This document shows, one piece after another, positions 11,269 through 22,401 of a stretch of 48,599 nucleotides of DNA. Positions within the stretch are counted from its first letter, which is position 1. Each line of letters opens with the position of its first letter. A program made the translations under genes and the position numbers. Source of the DNA: a gamma proteobacterium L18 (GTDB taxonomy: Bacteria; Pseudomonadota; Gammaproteobacteria; Pseudomonadales; Pseudomonadaceae); contig KI547167.1 in NCBI GenBank assembly GCA_000497835.1, forward strand, positions 310,503 through 359,101, read 5' to 3'. The notes beneath the pieces are model-generated. The model made no database searches, was not told the DNA's origin, and saw only the letters and a list, made by a program, of their open reading frames with translations.

Positions 11269-14142
11269 ATGACTGAACAACCCACTGCCGCCGACCGCCA
11301 GCACCTGATCGACATTGCCACGCGCCTGGCCGACCAGCTGCCCGACATGCGCCAGAAAGCGCGGGACACCGCCAACCTCATCCTCAAGCGCCACACCGGG
11401 CACTTCGGTGAACCCGACCATATCTGGTGGCACCGCTGGGATTCGGCCAACAGTTCGCCGCGCTCGTTCACCGGCTGGGAGCACTGGGGCAAACCCATCG
11501 AGTCGATGACCTTCCCGCAATTGGTCATGACACGCTTCCAGCCCGGCGACCAGGACAACGCCGACCTGCTGCACCAGATGGGCGGTTTCTACACCCAAGG
11601 CCCGAACGAGCGGGTGTACAACGAAAAAAACGAGGTACGACTGGACCCGCAAGACGTCCTCAATGACTTTTGGGGACTGAATTTCGCCGCCGAATTTTCT
11701 AGCGAACTGAACACGTTCTGGGCCCAGCATGCCGGTGATTTCCGGGTGATGGCCAAGGCCAACTTCCTCTCCAAGGCCCTGGAGGATCGCCAGGCTCGGC
11801 GCATCTCCGACACCCAGTTCCAGATTCTGGTCAAGGCCGTGGCCGGCGACGTGCAATGGCCCATCACCCTCAAGACCTTGCAAACCGAGATCACACCGAC
11901 TGCCGGGCTGAAGGTCTACCCGTTCGCCGTGGGGGGCAGCGTGGCCACCGACATCCTGCGCATCGTCGATGAGGACGGCTGGCACTATCTGTACATGCCC
12001 GGCGCGGTCAACACCTTCCACGCCTTCGAAACCGAGCAGGATTTGTACTGGTGGGTGATGCTGGAAACCAACATGGCGGACAACCGCGCGCGCTTCATGA
12101 GCCACTGGCCGGTGTACGAGAACGTCAACCATGCGCTGCACGACCGCTTCGATCAGCTTTTCTATCATTGGGGGCGCGATACCTCCAAACTCATCGACCC
12201 GGGCCAGGGTCCACTCACCAGCGATCCCTTCACCTTCCTGGCGGGGCGCGCGGAGGGGCGCATGCGCGGCGAGCTGACACTGCTGGGCCACTCCAACGAC
12301 GAACTGCGCAAGCAGCTGTGGGTGGGTTACCTGCAGGCCTTCGGCAAAACCTTCGGCGGCATGGCAGCGGTGGACTGGCCAGTGGCGTTGGCGGTGGTGG
12401 GTGCCGGCATCGCCGAACTGGGCCTGCACATTGACGAAGCCATCAACGGCCACACCACTGCCAAACGCAAGGAGGCCGTGGTGGCCGCCATCGTCAGCGC
12501 GGTGGACGTGCTGTTCAATGCCACCTTCCTGTGGTCGGGTAGCGAGGAAGCCATTGGCAGCGAGTTCCGCGTCGCCGAAACCCGCTTCACACTCGAAGAC
12601 ATTCAAGACCAGCTGCCGGCGCCCCTGGCGCCGGTGGAAACCTCGCAACTGCTGGCCCCGATGGAAACCAACGAACTGCTGGACGGCTACACCCGCGGCA
12701 AGGTGGGCAAGATGCGCGGCGTTTACCTCAATGATGCCGGCCAGCCTCACATCGACATGGAAGGCATCGCCTATCAAGTGCGCTGGTCGAACGACCTCAA
12801 CCACTGGGCCATCGTCGATCCGGCCAACCCGTTTTCGTTCTACGGCAGCGTACCCGTGCGCCTTACCGATGAGGATATCTGGGAGCCCGTGGGGCGCCTG
12901 GGGCTCAAGGGCGGTGGCAAGTTCTTCGGTAAAAAGCCGTGGGGTAACCCGGTGGCGGGCCCAAGCCGTGCCATTACGCCGACCTTTCGCTACGACGTGC
13001 CGGTAGAGCTGCGCGACAGGTTACGTGACGCCGCCAACGGTTTTCGAGAACGCGAAATCAAAGGCAGCCACATCGACATGGATGCGTTCAAACCGGGATT
13101 CCATGACGTCTACGCTGACTTCAGAGCATTACGCGACAAGCTGAAGGTTGACGCCGACGCTTTCATGGGCGAATACACCCTGCCACCCCGCCCGGAACTG
13201 CCGACCTTCGGCCCTGCAGACAACCAGGCCAGCGTCATCAAGGCGCTGTACGGCAAAAGCGAAGGCGTGGTGATCGGTGAAAATCACTCCAGCATCGCCA
13301 GCAAGAAATTCCTGATCGACAACATGGAACTGCTGGCCAAGCTGAAAGTGCGCACGCTGTATCTGGAGCACCTGCTGACCGACTTTCATCAAGCACACCT
13401 GGATGCTTTCGCGCGCACCGGCAAGATGCCGCCGGAGCTGGAGTTGTACTTGGGCAGCATGGACCGGGGATTCCAGACCGACCCGCAAGGGCGCTATACC
13501 TTCACTGAACTGGTCAAGGCCGCCAACCGCCACCATCTGCGCATCCAGGCACTGGACTGCATGGCCAGCTACCGCCAGAGCGGCCTCATCGACCCTACCG
13601 ATACCGCGCGGCAGAAAATGATGAACTTCTTCGGCCACACCGTCATCGCCTCCGATACCGGCATACGCGGAAAGGCGAAGTGGATTGCCCTGGTAGGCGA
13701 TACCCACGCCAACACCTTCAACGGCGTGCCAGGCATGGCTGAACTGGAAGGCGCCATTGGCCTGCGCGTGGACGATGTGACTAGCGGTAGCGCCCACGGC
13801 ATCCGCCCGGATGCGGGAAGGCATGGTACCAATCAGGTAGGTACAGGTGTGGCCTTCGTCAAGAACGACCTCAACTACTCGCTGCCCACCCTGCAGGCTG
13901 CGCGCGATCTGGAGAAGGACCTCCCCCGCCCCGGCATGTTCACCCTGGACCATCTGCGCGGCGAAAAAGTGCTGGTGCACCGCGCGGGCGATGGCGCGCT
14001 GGTGTACACGCCGATCAAGAAGGACGGCGAGTTCATCTACATCGAACGGCCCAAATGGACCACCGTCCACAATCGCCGGTTCGACAATACCCGTGAGTTG
14101 ATCACCGCATTGAGCCTGATCGGCATGAGAAACGTGGGTTGA
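11269..14142 (+). CDS. Putative membrane-targeted toxin with ChaN/EreA-like C-terminal module
   Basis: This 957-residue protein starts after AAGGA 9 nt upstream of ATG. Residues about 30-300 (FWGLNFAAEFSSELNTFWAQ and KANFLSKALEDRQARRIS) resemble the N-terminal region of large Pseudomonas proteins labelled dermonecrotic-toxin or DUF6543-type. Around residues 345-425 there is a hydrophobic stretch (VDWPVALAVVGAGIAELGL and VVAAIVSAVDVLFNATFLW) that could enter a membrane. The C-terminal part has GENHSS (670-675), YLEH (698-701), a central LDCMASY and GDTHANTF (810-817). These are spaced like the metal or catalytic residues of ChaN/EreA/TIKI-like folds, to which the C2 domain of Pasteurella multocida toxin is related. 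No signal peptide and no immunity gene is visible. Toxin function is inference. Confidence 0.6.
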   Translation: MTEQPTAADRQHLIDIATRLADQLPDMRQKARDTANLILKRHTGHFGEPDHIWWHRWDSANSSPRSFTGWEHWGKPIESMTFPQLVMTRFQPGDQDNADLLHQMGGFYTQGPNERVYNEKNEVRLDPQDVLNDFWGLNFAAEFSSELNTFWAQHAGDFRVMAKANFLSKALEDRQARRISDTQFQILVKAVAGDVQWPITLKTLQTEITPTAGLKVYPFAVGGSVATDILRIVDEDGWHYLYMPGAVNTFHAFETEQDLYWWVMLETNMADNRARFMSHWPVYENVNHALHDRFDQLFYHWGRDTSKLIDPGQGPLTSDPFTFLAGRAEGRMRGELTLLGHSNDELRKQLWVGYLQAFGKTFGGMAAVDWPVALAVVGAGIAELGLHIDEAINGHTTAKRKEAVVAAIVSAVDVLFNATFLWSGSEEAIGSEFRVAETRFTLEDIQDQLPAPLAPVETSQLLAPMETNELLDGYTRGKVGKMRGVYLNDAGQPHIDMEGIAYQVRWSNDLNHWAIVDPANPFSFYGSVPVRLTDEDIWEPVGRLGLKGGGKFFGKKPWGNPVAGPSRAITPTFRYDVPVELRDRLRDAANGFREREIKGSHIDMDAFKPGFHDVYADFRALRDKLKVDADAFMGEYTLPPRPELPTFGPADNQASVIKALYGKSEGVVIGENHSSIASKKFLIDNMELLAKLKVRTLYLEHLLTDFHQAHLDAFARTGKMPPELELYLGSMDRGFQTDPQGRYTFTELVKAANRHHLRIQALDCMASYRQSGLIDPTDTARQKMMNFFGHTVIASDTGIRGKAKWIALVGDTHANTFNGVPGMAELEGAIGLRVDDVTSGSAHGIRPDAGRHGTNQVGTGVAFVKNDLNYSLPTLQAARDLEKDLPRPGMFTLDHLRGEKVLVHRAGDGALVYTPIKKDGEFIYIERPKWTTVHNRRFDNTRELITALSLIGMRNVG

Positions 14143-14151
14143 TAAAAGCAC

Positions 14152-14245
14152 CGTAGCCGCTGCCGAAGGCTGCGCTGGCCCTGTGCCCCACTGGAAATTT
14201 CCAGGGTTCACACCGGCCGGTGCAGCCTGGCGGCAGCGGCTGCAG
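14152..14245. repeat. Degenerate REP-like hairpin after the toxin gene
   Basis: GTAGCCGCTGCCG...GGCTGC at the left faces GCAGCC...CGGCAGCGGCTGC at the right, with an internal TGGAAATTTCCA palindrome. The pairing is imperfect. It fills most of the gap between the toxin gene and higA, which are convergent, and may serve as terminator. No gene is visible in 14143-14295. Confidence 0.5.
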
Positions 14246-14295
14246 TGATGCAAGCGACACCAATCTGAAGTCACATCGCACACAGCTAGCCGCTG

Positions 14296-14709
14296 CTAGA
14301 AAAAAATCGCCGGGCTAACCGAAAATCGAGCACTCAGCGCCGCGATATGATCCTTGGTAAGGTTTCGACCGCGGCCATTGAGAATCTTCGAAACCAGAGA
14401 TTTGCTGCCAATCTCGGGCAGGTCTGCCACGCCGAGACCATGCTGTTCCATGAGCAACTTCAGCACGTCCACGCCACTCAACGCGGCAACGGTTGAATCG
14501 AATCGCTCAAACGCGGGCGATTCGCGCTCCCAGCGCTCGATCGAACCCGACACAATCTCGATGAGGACGCGATTGGCGTCATAGTCATCAATCAGGTGAT
14601 CCATCAGAGCAAGCGCTTGCGCGTAGTCAGTTTCATCGCTGATATGGCCGATGAAAGAGGCGCCATCGAGCAACGCACGAGCCCGCTCTTTAATTAATGA
14701 GGTGTCCAT
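14296..14709 (-). CDS. higA: HigA-type antitoxin with HTH domain
   Basis: A 137-residue protein starting MDTSLIKERARALLDG. The C-terminal third carries an Xre-type helix-turn-helix (LKLLMEQHGLGVADLPEIGSKSLVSKILNG, written in part), ending SPAIFF. Its start codon overlaps the stop of the upstream toxin gene (TAATG), the usual arrangement of a HigB-HigA pair in which toxin comes first. By family knowledge it binds and silences HigB and represses the operon. Base composition is AT-richer than the neighbouring guaBA genes, consistent with an acquired module. Confidence 0.85.
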   Translation of the reverse strand: MDTSLIKERARALLDGASFIGHISDETDYAQALALMDHLIDDYDANRVLIEIVSGSIERWERESPAFERFDSTVAALSGVDVLKLLMEQHGLGVADLPEIGSKSLVSKILNGRGRNLTKDHIAALSARFSVSPAIFF

Positions 14710-15020
14710 TATTCGCGCTCCTGACGGTAGCGATTGCACAGGCGGTCATACTCGCGATGGGGGACGATGTGCTTCACATACATCCGGTTATCCATAAACG
14801 CTATGAAGGCAATCATCCGCAGATTATTCCCACCAATATCGATAACCCACCATCTATCCCGATAACGGAAATTATCCAACGATGGGAACACACATCGGAG
14901 CTGACTTGGCGTGTCAAATTCCCCGGCTCGCAACACCTTATAGGTGCGCGCAATTGCCTGGGCATCATTGGGGTGCGCCTTCGCGGCGTCATCAAACGGT
15001 TTTTTGGAAATCACATGCAT
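14709..15020 (-). CDS. higB: HigB-type toxin (mRNA interferase family)
   Basis: A 103-residue protein starting MHVISKKPFDDAAKAHPND. The features FDDAAKAHP, RWWVIDIGGNNLRMIAFI and VKHIVPHREYDRL match the HigB toxin family, whose members cleave mRNA on the ribosome. The chosen ATG follows an AAGGA about 15 nt upstream, farther than usual. An upstream in-frame ATG at 15062 would add 14 residues, but it lies inside the operator palindrome and has no ribosome-binding site. The gene overlaps higA by TAATG. Confidence 0.85.
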   Translation of the reverse strand: MHVISKKPFDDAAKAHPNDAQAIARTYKVLRAGEFDTPSQLRCVFPSLDNFRYRDRWWVIDIGGNNLRMIAFIAFMDNRMYVKHIVPHREYDRLCNRYRQERE

Positions 15021-15054
15021 AGCTGAGCGAGTGTCCTTACAATACTGGGCGCAA

Positions 15055-15071
15055 GTTGACATTTTGTCAAC
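15055..15071. promoter_or_regulatory. Palindromic operator candidate upstream of higBA
   Basis: GTTGACA-TTT-TGTCAAC is a perfect palindrome with 7-bp arms, 35 nt upstream of the higB start. On the minus strand it contains TTGACA, a consensus -35 hexamer. A possible -10 (TATTGT) follows at a longer than usual distance of 20 nt. Binding by HigA or HigBA here would block the promoter; this is inference from position. Confidence 0.55.
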
Positions 15072-15203
15072 AAAATCCGATCCCGTTCTCGCCTCCCTGC
15101 AGAGCGAAATCGAGCACAAGGATACATTTCCCCTCGCAACCAGCCTGGCTTCATTCGTCACCAAATATGGCCGAAGACTTCACTACGCATAGATGCCACG
15201 CAT

Positions 15204-15246
15204 AAAAAAACCGCCCCGGACACAAGGCCCGGCGCGGTTTCTTTTT
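15204..15246 (-). terminator. Rho-independent terminator of guaBA
   Basis: On the minus strand the sequence reads AAACCGC-GCCGGGCC, a short loop, then GTCCGGGGCGGTTT followed by T residues. It lies 27 nt after the guaA stop codon. The flanking A and T runs on both sides could make it work for both strands. Confidence 0.85.
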
Positions 15247-15272
15247 AGCCATCAGCCCTCAGGCCAATCGCA

Positions 15273-16850
15273 TCATTCCCACTCAATCGTCGCCGGCGGC
15301 TTGCTCGACACGTCGTAAGTCACGCGCGAAATGCCTTCGATCTCGTTGATGATGCGGCCGCTGACGGTTTCCAGCAGCTCGTAAGGCAGGTGTGCCCAAC
15401 GTGCAGTCATGAAGTCGATGGTTTCAACGGCGCGCAGGGCAACGACCCAGGCGTAACGACGGCCGTCACCGACCACGCCTACCGACTTCACCGGCTGGAA
15501 CACCACGAACGCCTGGCTGACCTTGTGGTACCAGTCGGCCTTGCGCAGTTCTTCGATGAAGATGTGGTCGGCACGACGCAGCAGGTCGGCGTACTCTTTC
15601 TTCACTTCACCCAGGATACGCACGCCCAGGCCCGGGCCCGGGAACGGATGACGGTAGACCATGTCGTACGGCAGGCCCAGTTCCAGGCCCAGACGGCGGA
15701 CTTCGTCCTTGAACAGCTCGCGCAGCGGCTCGACCAGCTTGAGGTTCATTTCCTCAGGCAGGCCACCCACGTTGTGGTGCGACTTGATCACGTGGGCCTT
15801 GCCGCTCTTGGCACCGGCCGACTCGATCACGTCAGGGTAGATGGTGCCCTGGGCCAGGTACTTGATGTTTTCCAGCTTGCAGGATTCGGCATCGAACACG
15901 TCGATGAAGGTGCGGCCGATGATCTTGCGCTTCTTCTCTGGGTCGGCTTCGCCGGCCAGGTTGTTCAGGAACTGCTCTTCGGCGTTGGCGCGGATCACCT
16001 TGACGCCCATGTTCTCGGCGAACATGGCCATCACTTGCTCGCCTTCGTGCAGGCGCAGCAGGCCGTTGTCGACGAATACGCAGGTCAGCTGGTCGCCGAT
16101 GGCCTTGTGCAGCAGGGCTGCAACCACCGAGGAGTCGACACCGCCGGACAGACCCAGCAGCACGTTGTCGGTACCCACCTGGGCGCGGATGTTGGCGATG
16201 GCGTCTTCGGCAATCTTCGAAGGCGTCCACAGGGCTTCACATTCGCAGATGTCGAGGATGAAGCGCGACAGGATGCGACCGCCTTGCTTGGTGTGGGTCA
16301 CTTCCGGGTGGAACTGCACGCCGTAGTAGCCACGGGCATCGTCGACCATGCCGGCGATCGGGCAGCTTGGGGTGCTGGCCAGCACGTGGAAGCCTTCCGG
16401 GATCTTGGTGACCTTGTCACCGTGGCTCATCCACACGTCCAGGCCGAACACGCCGTCAGCGTCGACGTGGTCTTCGATGCCATCGAGGATGCGGCTCTTG
16501 CCCACCACGTCAACACGGGCGTAGCCAAACTCACGCAGCTCGGAACCTTCAACCTTGCCGCCCAGTTGCTCGGCCATGGTCTGCATGCCGTAGCAGATGC
16601 CGAACACTGGCACGCCCAGGTCCCACACCGCTTGCGGTGCACGCGGGCTGTTGGCTTCGTGCACGGATTCCGGGCCGCCGGCCAGGATGATGCCGCGCGG
16701 GGCGAATTCGCGAATCGCTTCGTCGTCCATGTCGAAGGGGTGCAGCTCGCAGTACACGCCGATTTCGCGCACGCGACGGGCGATCAGCTGGGTGTACTGG
16801 GAACCGAAGTCCAGAATCAGGATTCGGTGGGCGTGAATGTCGAGGGCCAT
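15273..16850 (-). CDS. guaA: GMP synthase (glutamine-hydrolysing)
   Basis: GuaA aminates XMP to GMP using glutamine and ATP. The 525-residue protein has an N-terminal class I amidotransferase ([15 protein letters not shown] with the nucleophile Cys; [11 protein letters not shown] with His and Glu), an ATP-pyrophosphatase loop ([16 protein letters not shown]) and the C-terminal dimerisation domain ending [11 protein letters not shown]. Length is normal. It lies 105 nt downstream of guaB and is presumably cotranscribed. The spacer has two strong hairpins that could tune expression. Confidence 0.98.
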   Translation of the reverse strand: MALDIHAHRILILDFGSQYTQLIARRVREIGVYCELHPFDMDDEAIREFAPRGIILAGGPESVHEANSPRAPQAVWDLGVPVFGICYGMQTMAEQLGGKVEGSELREFGYARVDVVGKSRILDGIEDHVDADGVFGLDVWMSHGDKVTKIPEGFHVLASTPSCPIAGMVDDARGYYGVQFHPEVTHTKQGGRILSRFILDICECEALWTPSKIAEDAIANIRAQVGTDNVLLGLSGGVDSSVVAALLHKAIGDQLTCVFVDNGLLRLHEGEQVMAMFAENMGVKVIRANAEEQFLNNLAGEADPEKKRKIIGRTFIDVFDAESCKLENIKYLAQGTIYPDVIESAGAKSGKAHVIKSHHNVGGLPEEMNLKLVEPLRELFKDEVRRLGLELGLPYDMVYRHPFPGPGLGVRILGEVKKEYADLLRRADHIFIEELRKADWYHKVSQAFVVFQPVKSVGVVGDGRRYAWVVALRAVETIDFMTARWAHLPYELLETVSGRIINEIEGISRVTYDVSSKPPATIEWE

Positions 16851-16884
16851 GACTAGTTCTCGTCAGTGGTAATCGGAAACAACA

Positions 16885-16952
16885 CGGGGCTGCAATGAAC
16901 AGCCCCGCCTAAAAATTCAGCAAGCGCCCGGGGCGGTGGCCACGGGCGCTTG
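16885..16952 (-). promoter_or_regulatory. Two hairpins in the guaB-guaA spacer
   Basis: CAAGCGCCCG (16921-16930) pairs with CGGGCGCTTG (16943-16952) directly after the guaB stop, followed on the minus strand by ATTTTT within a few bases. CGGGGCTG (16885-16892) pairs with CAGCCCCG (16900-16907). The first could be a weak terminator or mRNA-stabilising structure that lowers guaA relative to guaB. Function is inference. Confidence 0.45.
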
Positions 16953-16955
16953 AGG

Positions 16956-19069
<2,114 letters not shown>

Positions 19070-19126
19070 GACGGCTGACCTGCGTGTGGCGTGAATCCGC
19101 GCAGCATAAAGCCATGGGGGCGCAGG

Positions 19127-19885
19127 TCAAGCGCCCAGGTAGCGACCGATCAGCGCGAGGCCGCTGGCCAGTACCAGCCAATTGACCAGGCGCACGAAGG
19201 CTTCACGCGACAGGCCCATGGTCAGGCGCCGGCCAATCCACAGGCCCAAGGCCATAGCGGGCAGCAGCGAGGCGGCCAGCACCAGCAGGCCGCCGTCGGT
19301 GTAGACGCCGGCGATGATGAACAGGGTCAGGCGCACCACGGTGCTGCAACTGATCAGCGCGCTTTGGGTGGCGCGGGCGGGCTCCTTGTCCAGGCGCGCA
19401 TTCAGATAGATGGCATAGAGGAAGCCGCCGCTGCCGAACAGTGCACCGAACAGCCCGCCCACCACGCCCATCGGCACGGCCCAGGCCGCCCGCAGGCGTG
19501 CCGGCCGAACCTTCACCAGCAGGCCGTACAGGGCGTAGGCACTGATGAACAGCCCCATCAGCAGCAGAAGCAGACGCGACTGGAGGTTGAGCAGGAATAC
19601 CACGCCTATCGTGCAGCCCACGGCCATGCACGGCAGCAGACGTTTCAGCTCCTGGCCCGCCACCGCCTTGCGGGAAGGCAGCAGGTTGCCGAACGCCGCG
19701 ATGAAATCCAGCAGCACCAACAGTGGAATGATCCGCGCCAGCGGCATGAAGCAGATCAACACCGGCCCGGCCACCAGCGCCGTGCCGAAGCCGGCGATGC
19801 CGAACACAATGTAGGCCACGGCCACGCCCAGCAGCATGCAACTCCAGTCAAGCGCCGTGAATGGCAAAGTGCTCAGCAGGTGCAT
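19127..19885 (-). CDS. TauE/SafE-family membrane permease
   Basis: A 252-residue integral membrane protein with about eight hydrophobic segments. The first contains LLGVAVAYIVFGIAGFGTALVAGPVLI, the Gly-rich repeat typical of the TauE/SafE (sulfite exporter) family, and the motif returns in the second half (GGLFGALFGSGGFLYAIYLNARL). Members move sulphonates, sulphite or other organic anions across the inner membrane; the substrate here cannot be told. It is divergent from a LysR gene with a 98-nt shared promoter region, which makes that regulator its likely controller. Confidence 0.88.
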   Translation of the reverse strand: MHLLSTLPFTALDWSCMLLGVAVAYIVFGIAGFGTALVAGPVLICFMPLARIIPLLVLLDFIAAFGNLLPSRKAVAGQELKRLLPCMAVGCTIGVVFLLNLQSRLLLLLMGLFISAYALYGLLVKVRPARLRAAWAVPMGVVGGLFGALFGSGGFLYAIYLNARLDKEPARATQSALISCSTVVRLTLFIIAGVYTDGGLLVLAASLLPAMALGLWIGRRLTMGLSREAFVRLVNWLVLASGLALIGRYLGA

Positions 19886-19916
19886 CGGCTATCTCCCCCG
19901 TTAATGACACGCCACT

Positions 19917-19944
19917 TTAGTCACCAGGCAGGCATCGCGACTAA
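19917..19944. promoter_or_regulatory. Inverted repeat between TauE-like and LysR genes
   Basis: TTAGTC and GACTAA (16-nt spacer) form an interrupted dyad in the divergent promoter region. It is a possible LysR-type binding site by position. The spacing is longer than the classic T-N11-A, so confidence is low. Confidence 0.35.
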
Positions 19945-19983
19945 TATGCAATTTGCCCAGCAGCCATCTCGAAACGGCATACC

Positions 19984-20856
19984 ATGATCTCAACCCGGCA
20001 ATTGCACTACTTCGTGGAAATCGCCGACAGCGGCAGCTTCAGCGCCGCCTCCGAGCGACTGTTCATCGCCCAGTCGGCATTGAGCCGGCAGATTAAGGAG
20101 CTGGAAGGCGAACTGGGCACCCTGCTGTTCGAGCGCACGGCCCGTCAGCCGCGCCTGACGCCCGCCGGGGAAAACTTCCTGCCCCGGGCCCGGGCCATGT
20201 TGGCAGAGCTGGCCAAGGCCAGCACGGCGGCGCGGGAAATCGGCCGTGGCCAGCGTGGGCAGATTCGCCTCAGCCATTCCAGCACCGTGCCGTTGACCGG
20301 CCAATTGCTGACGACCCTAAAAGACTATCTGGCCCAGCAGCCCGGGGTGAGCCTGGAGATTGCCCAGCAATCGTCGGAGGCGCAGCTACAGGAGCTTCAT
20401 GAGCACCGCCTGGATGTGGGGCTGCTGCGTCTGCCCGTGCTGCGCCAGCGCGAGGGTATTGTGCTGCGAGCATTGTTTACCGAACCGTTGAAGCTGGCGG
20501 TGGCCGCTGATCATCGGTTGGTTTCGCGGCAACGGGTCAGCCTCAGGGAACTGGCCCAGGAGCCGTTCATCTCCATCCCTCATCGGGACCGTGGTGGCCT
20601 GAGCTACCTGTCGGCCGAACTGTGCAGGGCGGCGGGGTTCTTTCCCAGGGCGGCGCAGGTAGTGTCGCGCAAGACCACGCAACTGCAATTGATCGAGGCG
20701 GGGTTCGGTGTGGCCTTGCTGCCGGTGAGCATGGCGGCGCTGGTGCCTGCCGGGGTGCGGCTGGTTGATCTGGAGGAAGACTGCCAAAGCACCGTGGCGC
20801 TGGCGTGCCGGGCCGACGACTCACCCCTGATCAGCGAATTCTGCCGACATTTTTGA
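19984..20856 (+). CDS. LysR-family transcriptional regulator
   Basis: A 290-residue LysR-type regulator. Residues 1-60 form the winged helix-turn-helix (RQLHYFVEIADSGSFSAASERLFIAQSALSRQIKELE, given in part as SAASERLFIAQSALSRQI). The rest is a periplasmic-binding-protein-like effector domain (HSSTVPLTGQLLTTLKDYL). LysR proteins usually activate a divergent target and repress themselves, here the TauE/SafE permease. The effector is unknown. Confidence 0.92.
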   Translation: MISTRQLHYFVEIADSGSFSAASERLFIAQSALSRQIKELEGELGTLLFERTARQPRLTPAGENFLPRARAMLAELAKASTAAREIGRGQRGQIRLSHSSTVPLTGQLLTTLKDYLAQQPGVSLEIAQQSSEAQLQELHEHRLDVGLLRLPVLRQREGIVLRALFTEPLKLAVAADHRLVSRQRVSLRELAQEPFISIPHRDRGGLSYLSAELCRAAGFFPRAAQVVSRKTTQLQLIEAGFGVALLPVSMAALVPAGVRLVDLEEDCQSTVALACRADDSPLISEFCRHF

Positions 20857-20868
20857 GGTCAGACTGAG

Positions 20869-20964
20869 GGCCTTATCGCGAGCAAGCTTTGCTCCCACAG
20901 TGTAAAGGCCCAAATCTATGTTTGCTTCAACACTGTGGGAGCAAAGCTTGCTCGCGATAGGGCC
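20869..20964. repeat. REP pair, family 1
   Basis: Two 34-nt arms with one G/T-type mismatch, containing TATCGCGAGCAAGCTTTGCT and CCCACAGTG, separated by 28 nt. Same family as 2933-3074. It lies just after the LysR stop and before xseA. Confidence 0.85.
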
Positions 20965-21018
20965 AGCCCTGCCAACACCAATGTCGCAGCCAGGGCGCAA
21001 TACCCTTATGATGCCCCC

Positions 21019-22398
21019 ATGAACAAAGACCCTTTTGCCGTACTCGGCCTGGACCGCGAGGTCCTCACTGTCAGCCAGCTCAACGGCCGCGCCCGCGTGC
21101 TGCTCGAAGACGTGTTCAGCAACATCTGGGTGGAAGGCGAAATCTCCAACCTCGCCCGCCCGGCGTCTGGCCACGTGTACTTCACCCTCAAGGACAGCGG
21201 TGCCCAGGTGCGCTGCGCGCTGTTCCGGCAGAACGCCCAGCGCGTGCGCCAGGCGCTGAAAGACGGCCTGGCGGTCAAGGTGCGCGGCAAGGTCTCGCTG
21301 TTCGAAGGCCGTGGCGACTATCAACTGATCCTCGACACCGTGGAGCCGGCCGGTGACGGCGCCCTGCGCCTGGCCTTCGACGCGCTGAAGGAAAAGCTCA
21401 GCAGCGAAGGCCTGTTCAGCAGCGACCGTAAGGTTGCCCTGCCCGCCCACCCACAGCGCATCGGTATCGTCAGCTCGCCCACGGGCGCGGTGATCCGCGA
21501 CATCATCAGCGTGTTCCGCCGCCGTGCGCCGCAGGTCGAACTGACCCTGATCCCCACTGCCGTGCAGGGCCGCGAAGCCATCAACCAGATCGTGCGCGGC
21601 ATCCGCCTGGCCGATGCCGGCGGTTTCGACGCCATTATCCTGGCCCGTGGCGGCGGCTCGCTGGAAGACCTGTGGTGCTTCAACGAAGAGGCCGTGGCCC
21701 GCGCCATCGCCGCCTGCGTGACACCGATCGTCAGCGCCGTCGGCCATGAAACCGACGTGTCCATCAGTGACTTCGTCGCCGACGTGCGCGCGCCCACCCC
21801 GTCGGCCGCCGCCGAACTGCTGGCCCCCGACAGCAGCGACCTGCAACGCCGCCTGGAAAGCCTGCAACGGCGCTTGCTGATGCGCATCCAGAACCGCCTG
21901 GCCCACGACCGCCTGCGCCTGGACGGCCTGACCAAACGCCTGCGCCACCCCGGCGAGCGGCTGCGCCAGCAGGCCCAGCGCCTGGACGACCTGGACATGC
22001 GCATGCGCCGTGCCTTCGAACAGCGCCTGAACCTGCGCAAGCATCGTCTGGCGCAGCTGGAAACGCGCCTGGCCGGGCAACATCCTGGCCGGACCCTGGC
22101 CATGCTGCGCCAGCGCATCGAAGGCCTGGCCGAACGCCTGCCCCGCGCCATGCGCGAAGGCCTCAAGGCACGTCGGGTGCAGTTGAACAACCAGATGCAG
22201 ACCCTGCACATCGTCAGCCCACTGGCTACGCTCAGCCGCGGCTACAGCATTTTGCTGGACGAACGCGGCCAGGCCGTACGCCGCGCCGAGCAGACCCGCA
22301 CCGGCCAGCGTCTGACCGCCAAGCTGGGCGAAGGCGAACTGCAGGTGCGCGTCGAAGACAACCACCTGACCCCGGTCACCCTCTCGCTACTGGACTGA
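21019..22398 (+). CDS. xseA: Exodeoxyribonuclease VII large subunit
   Basis: XseA, with XseB encoded elsewhere, degrades single-stranded DNA to oligonucleotides. The 459-residue product starts MNKDPFAVLGLDREVLTVSQ. It has an N-terminal OB-fold (FSNIWVEGEISNLARPASGH) and a catalytic region with SSPTGAVIRDI, ARGGGSLEDLWCFNEE and GHETDVSISDFVADVRAPTP. A long Arg-rich coiled coil follows, then the C-terminal LSRGYSILLDE. In-frame codons run into the REP upstream, but the family start is this ATG. Confidence 0.97.
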   Translation: MNKDPFAVLGLDREVLTVSQLNGRARVLLEDVFSNIWVEGEISNLARPASGHVYFTLKDSGAQVRCALFRQNAQRVRQALKDGLAVKVRGKVSLFEGRGDYQLILDTVEPAGDGALRLAFDALKEKLSSEGLFSSDRKVALPAHPQRIGIVSSPTGAVIRDIISVFRRRAPQVELTLIPTAVQGREAINQIVRGIRLADAGGFDAIILARGGGSLEDLWCFNEEAVARAIAACVTPIVSAVGHETDVSISDFVADVRAPTPSAAAELLAPDSSDLQRRLESLQRRLLMRIQNRLAHDRLRLDGLTKRLRHPGERLRQQAQRLDDLDMRMRRAFEQRLNLRKHRLAQLETRLAGQHPGRTLAMLRQRIEGLAERLPRAMREGLKARRVQLNNQMQTLHIVSPLATLSRGYSILLDERGQAVRRAEQTRTGQRLTAKLGEGELQVRVEDNHLTPVTLSLLD

Positions 22399-22401
22399 AC
22401 C

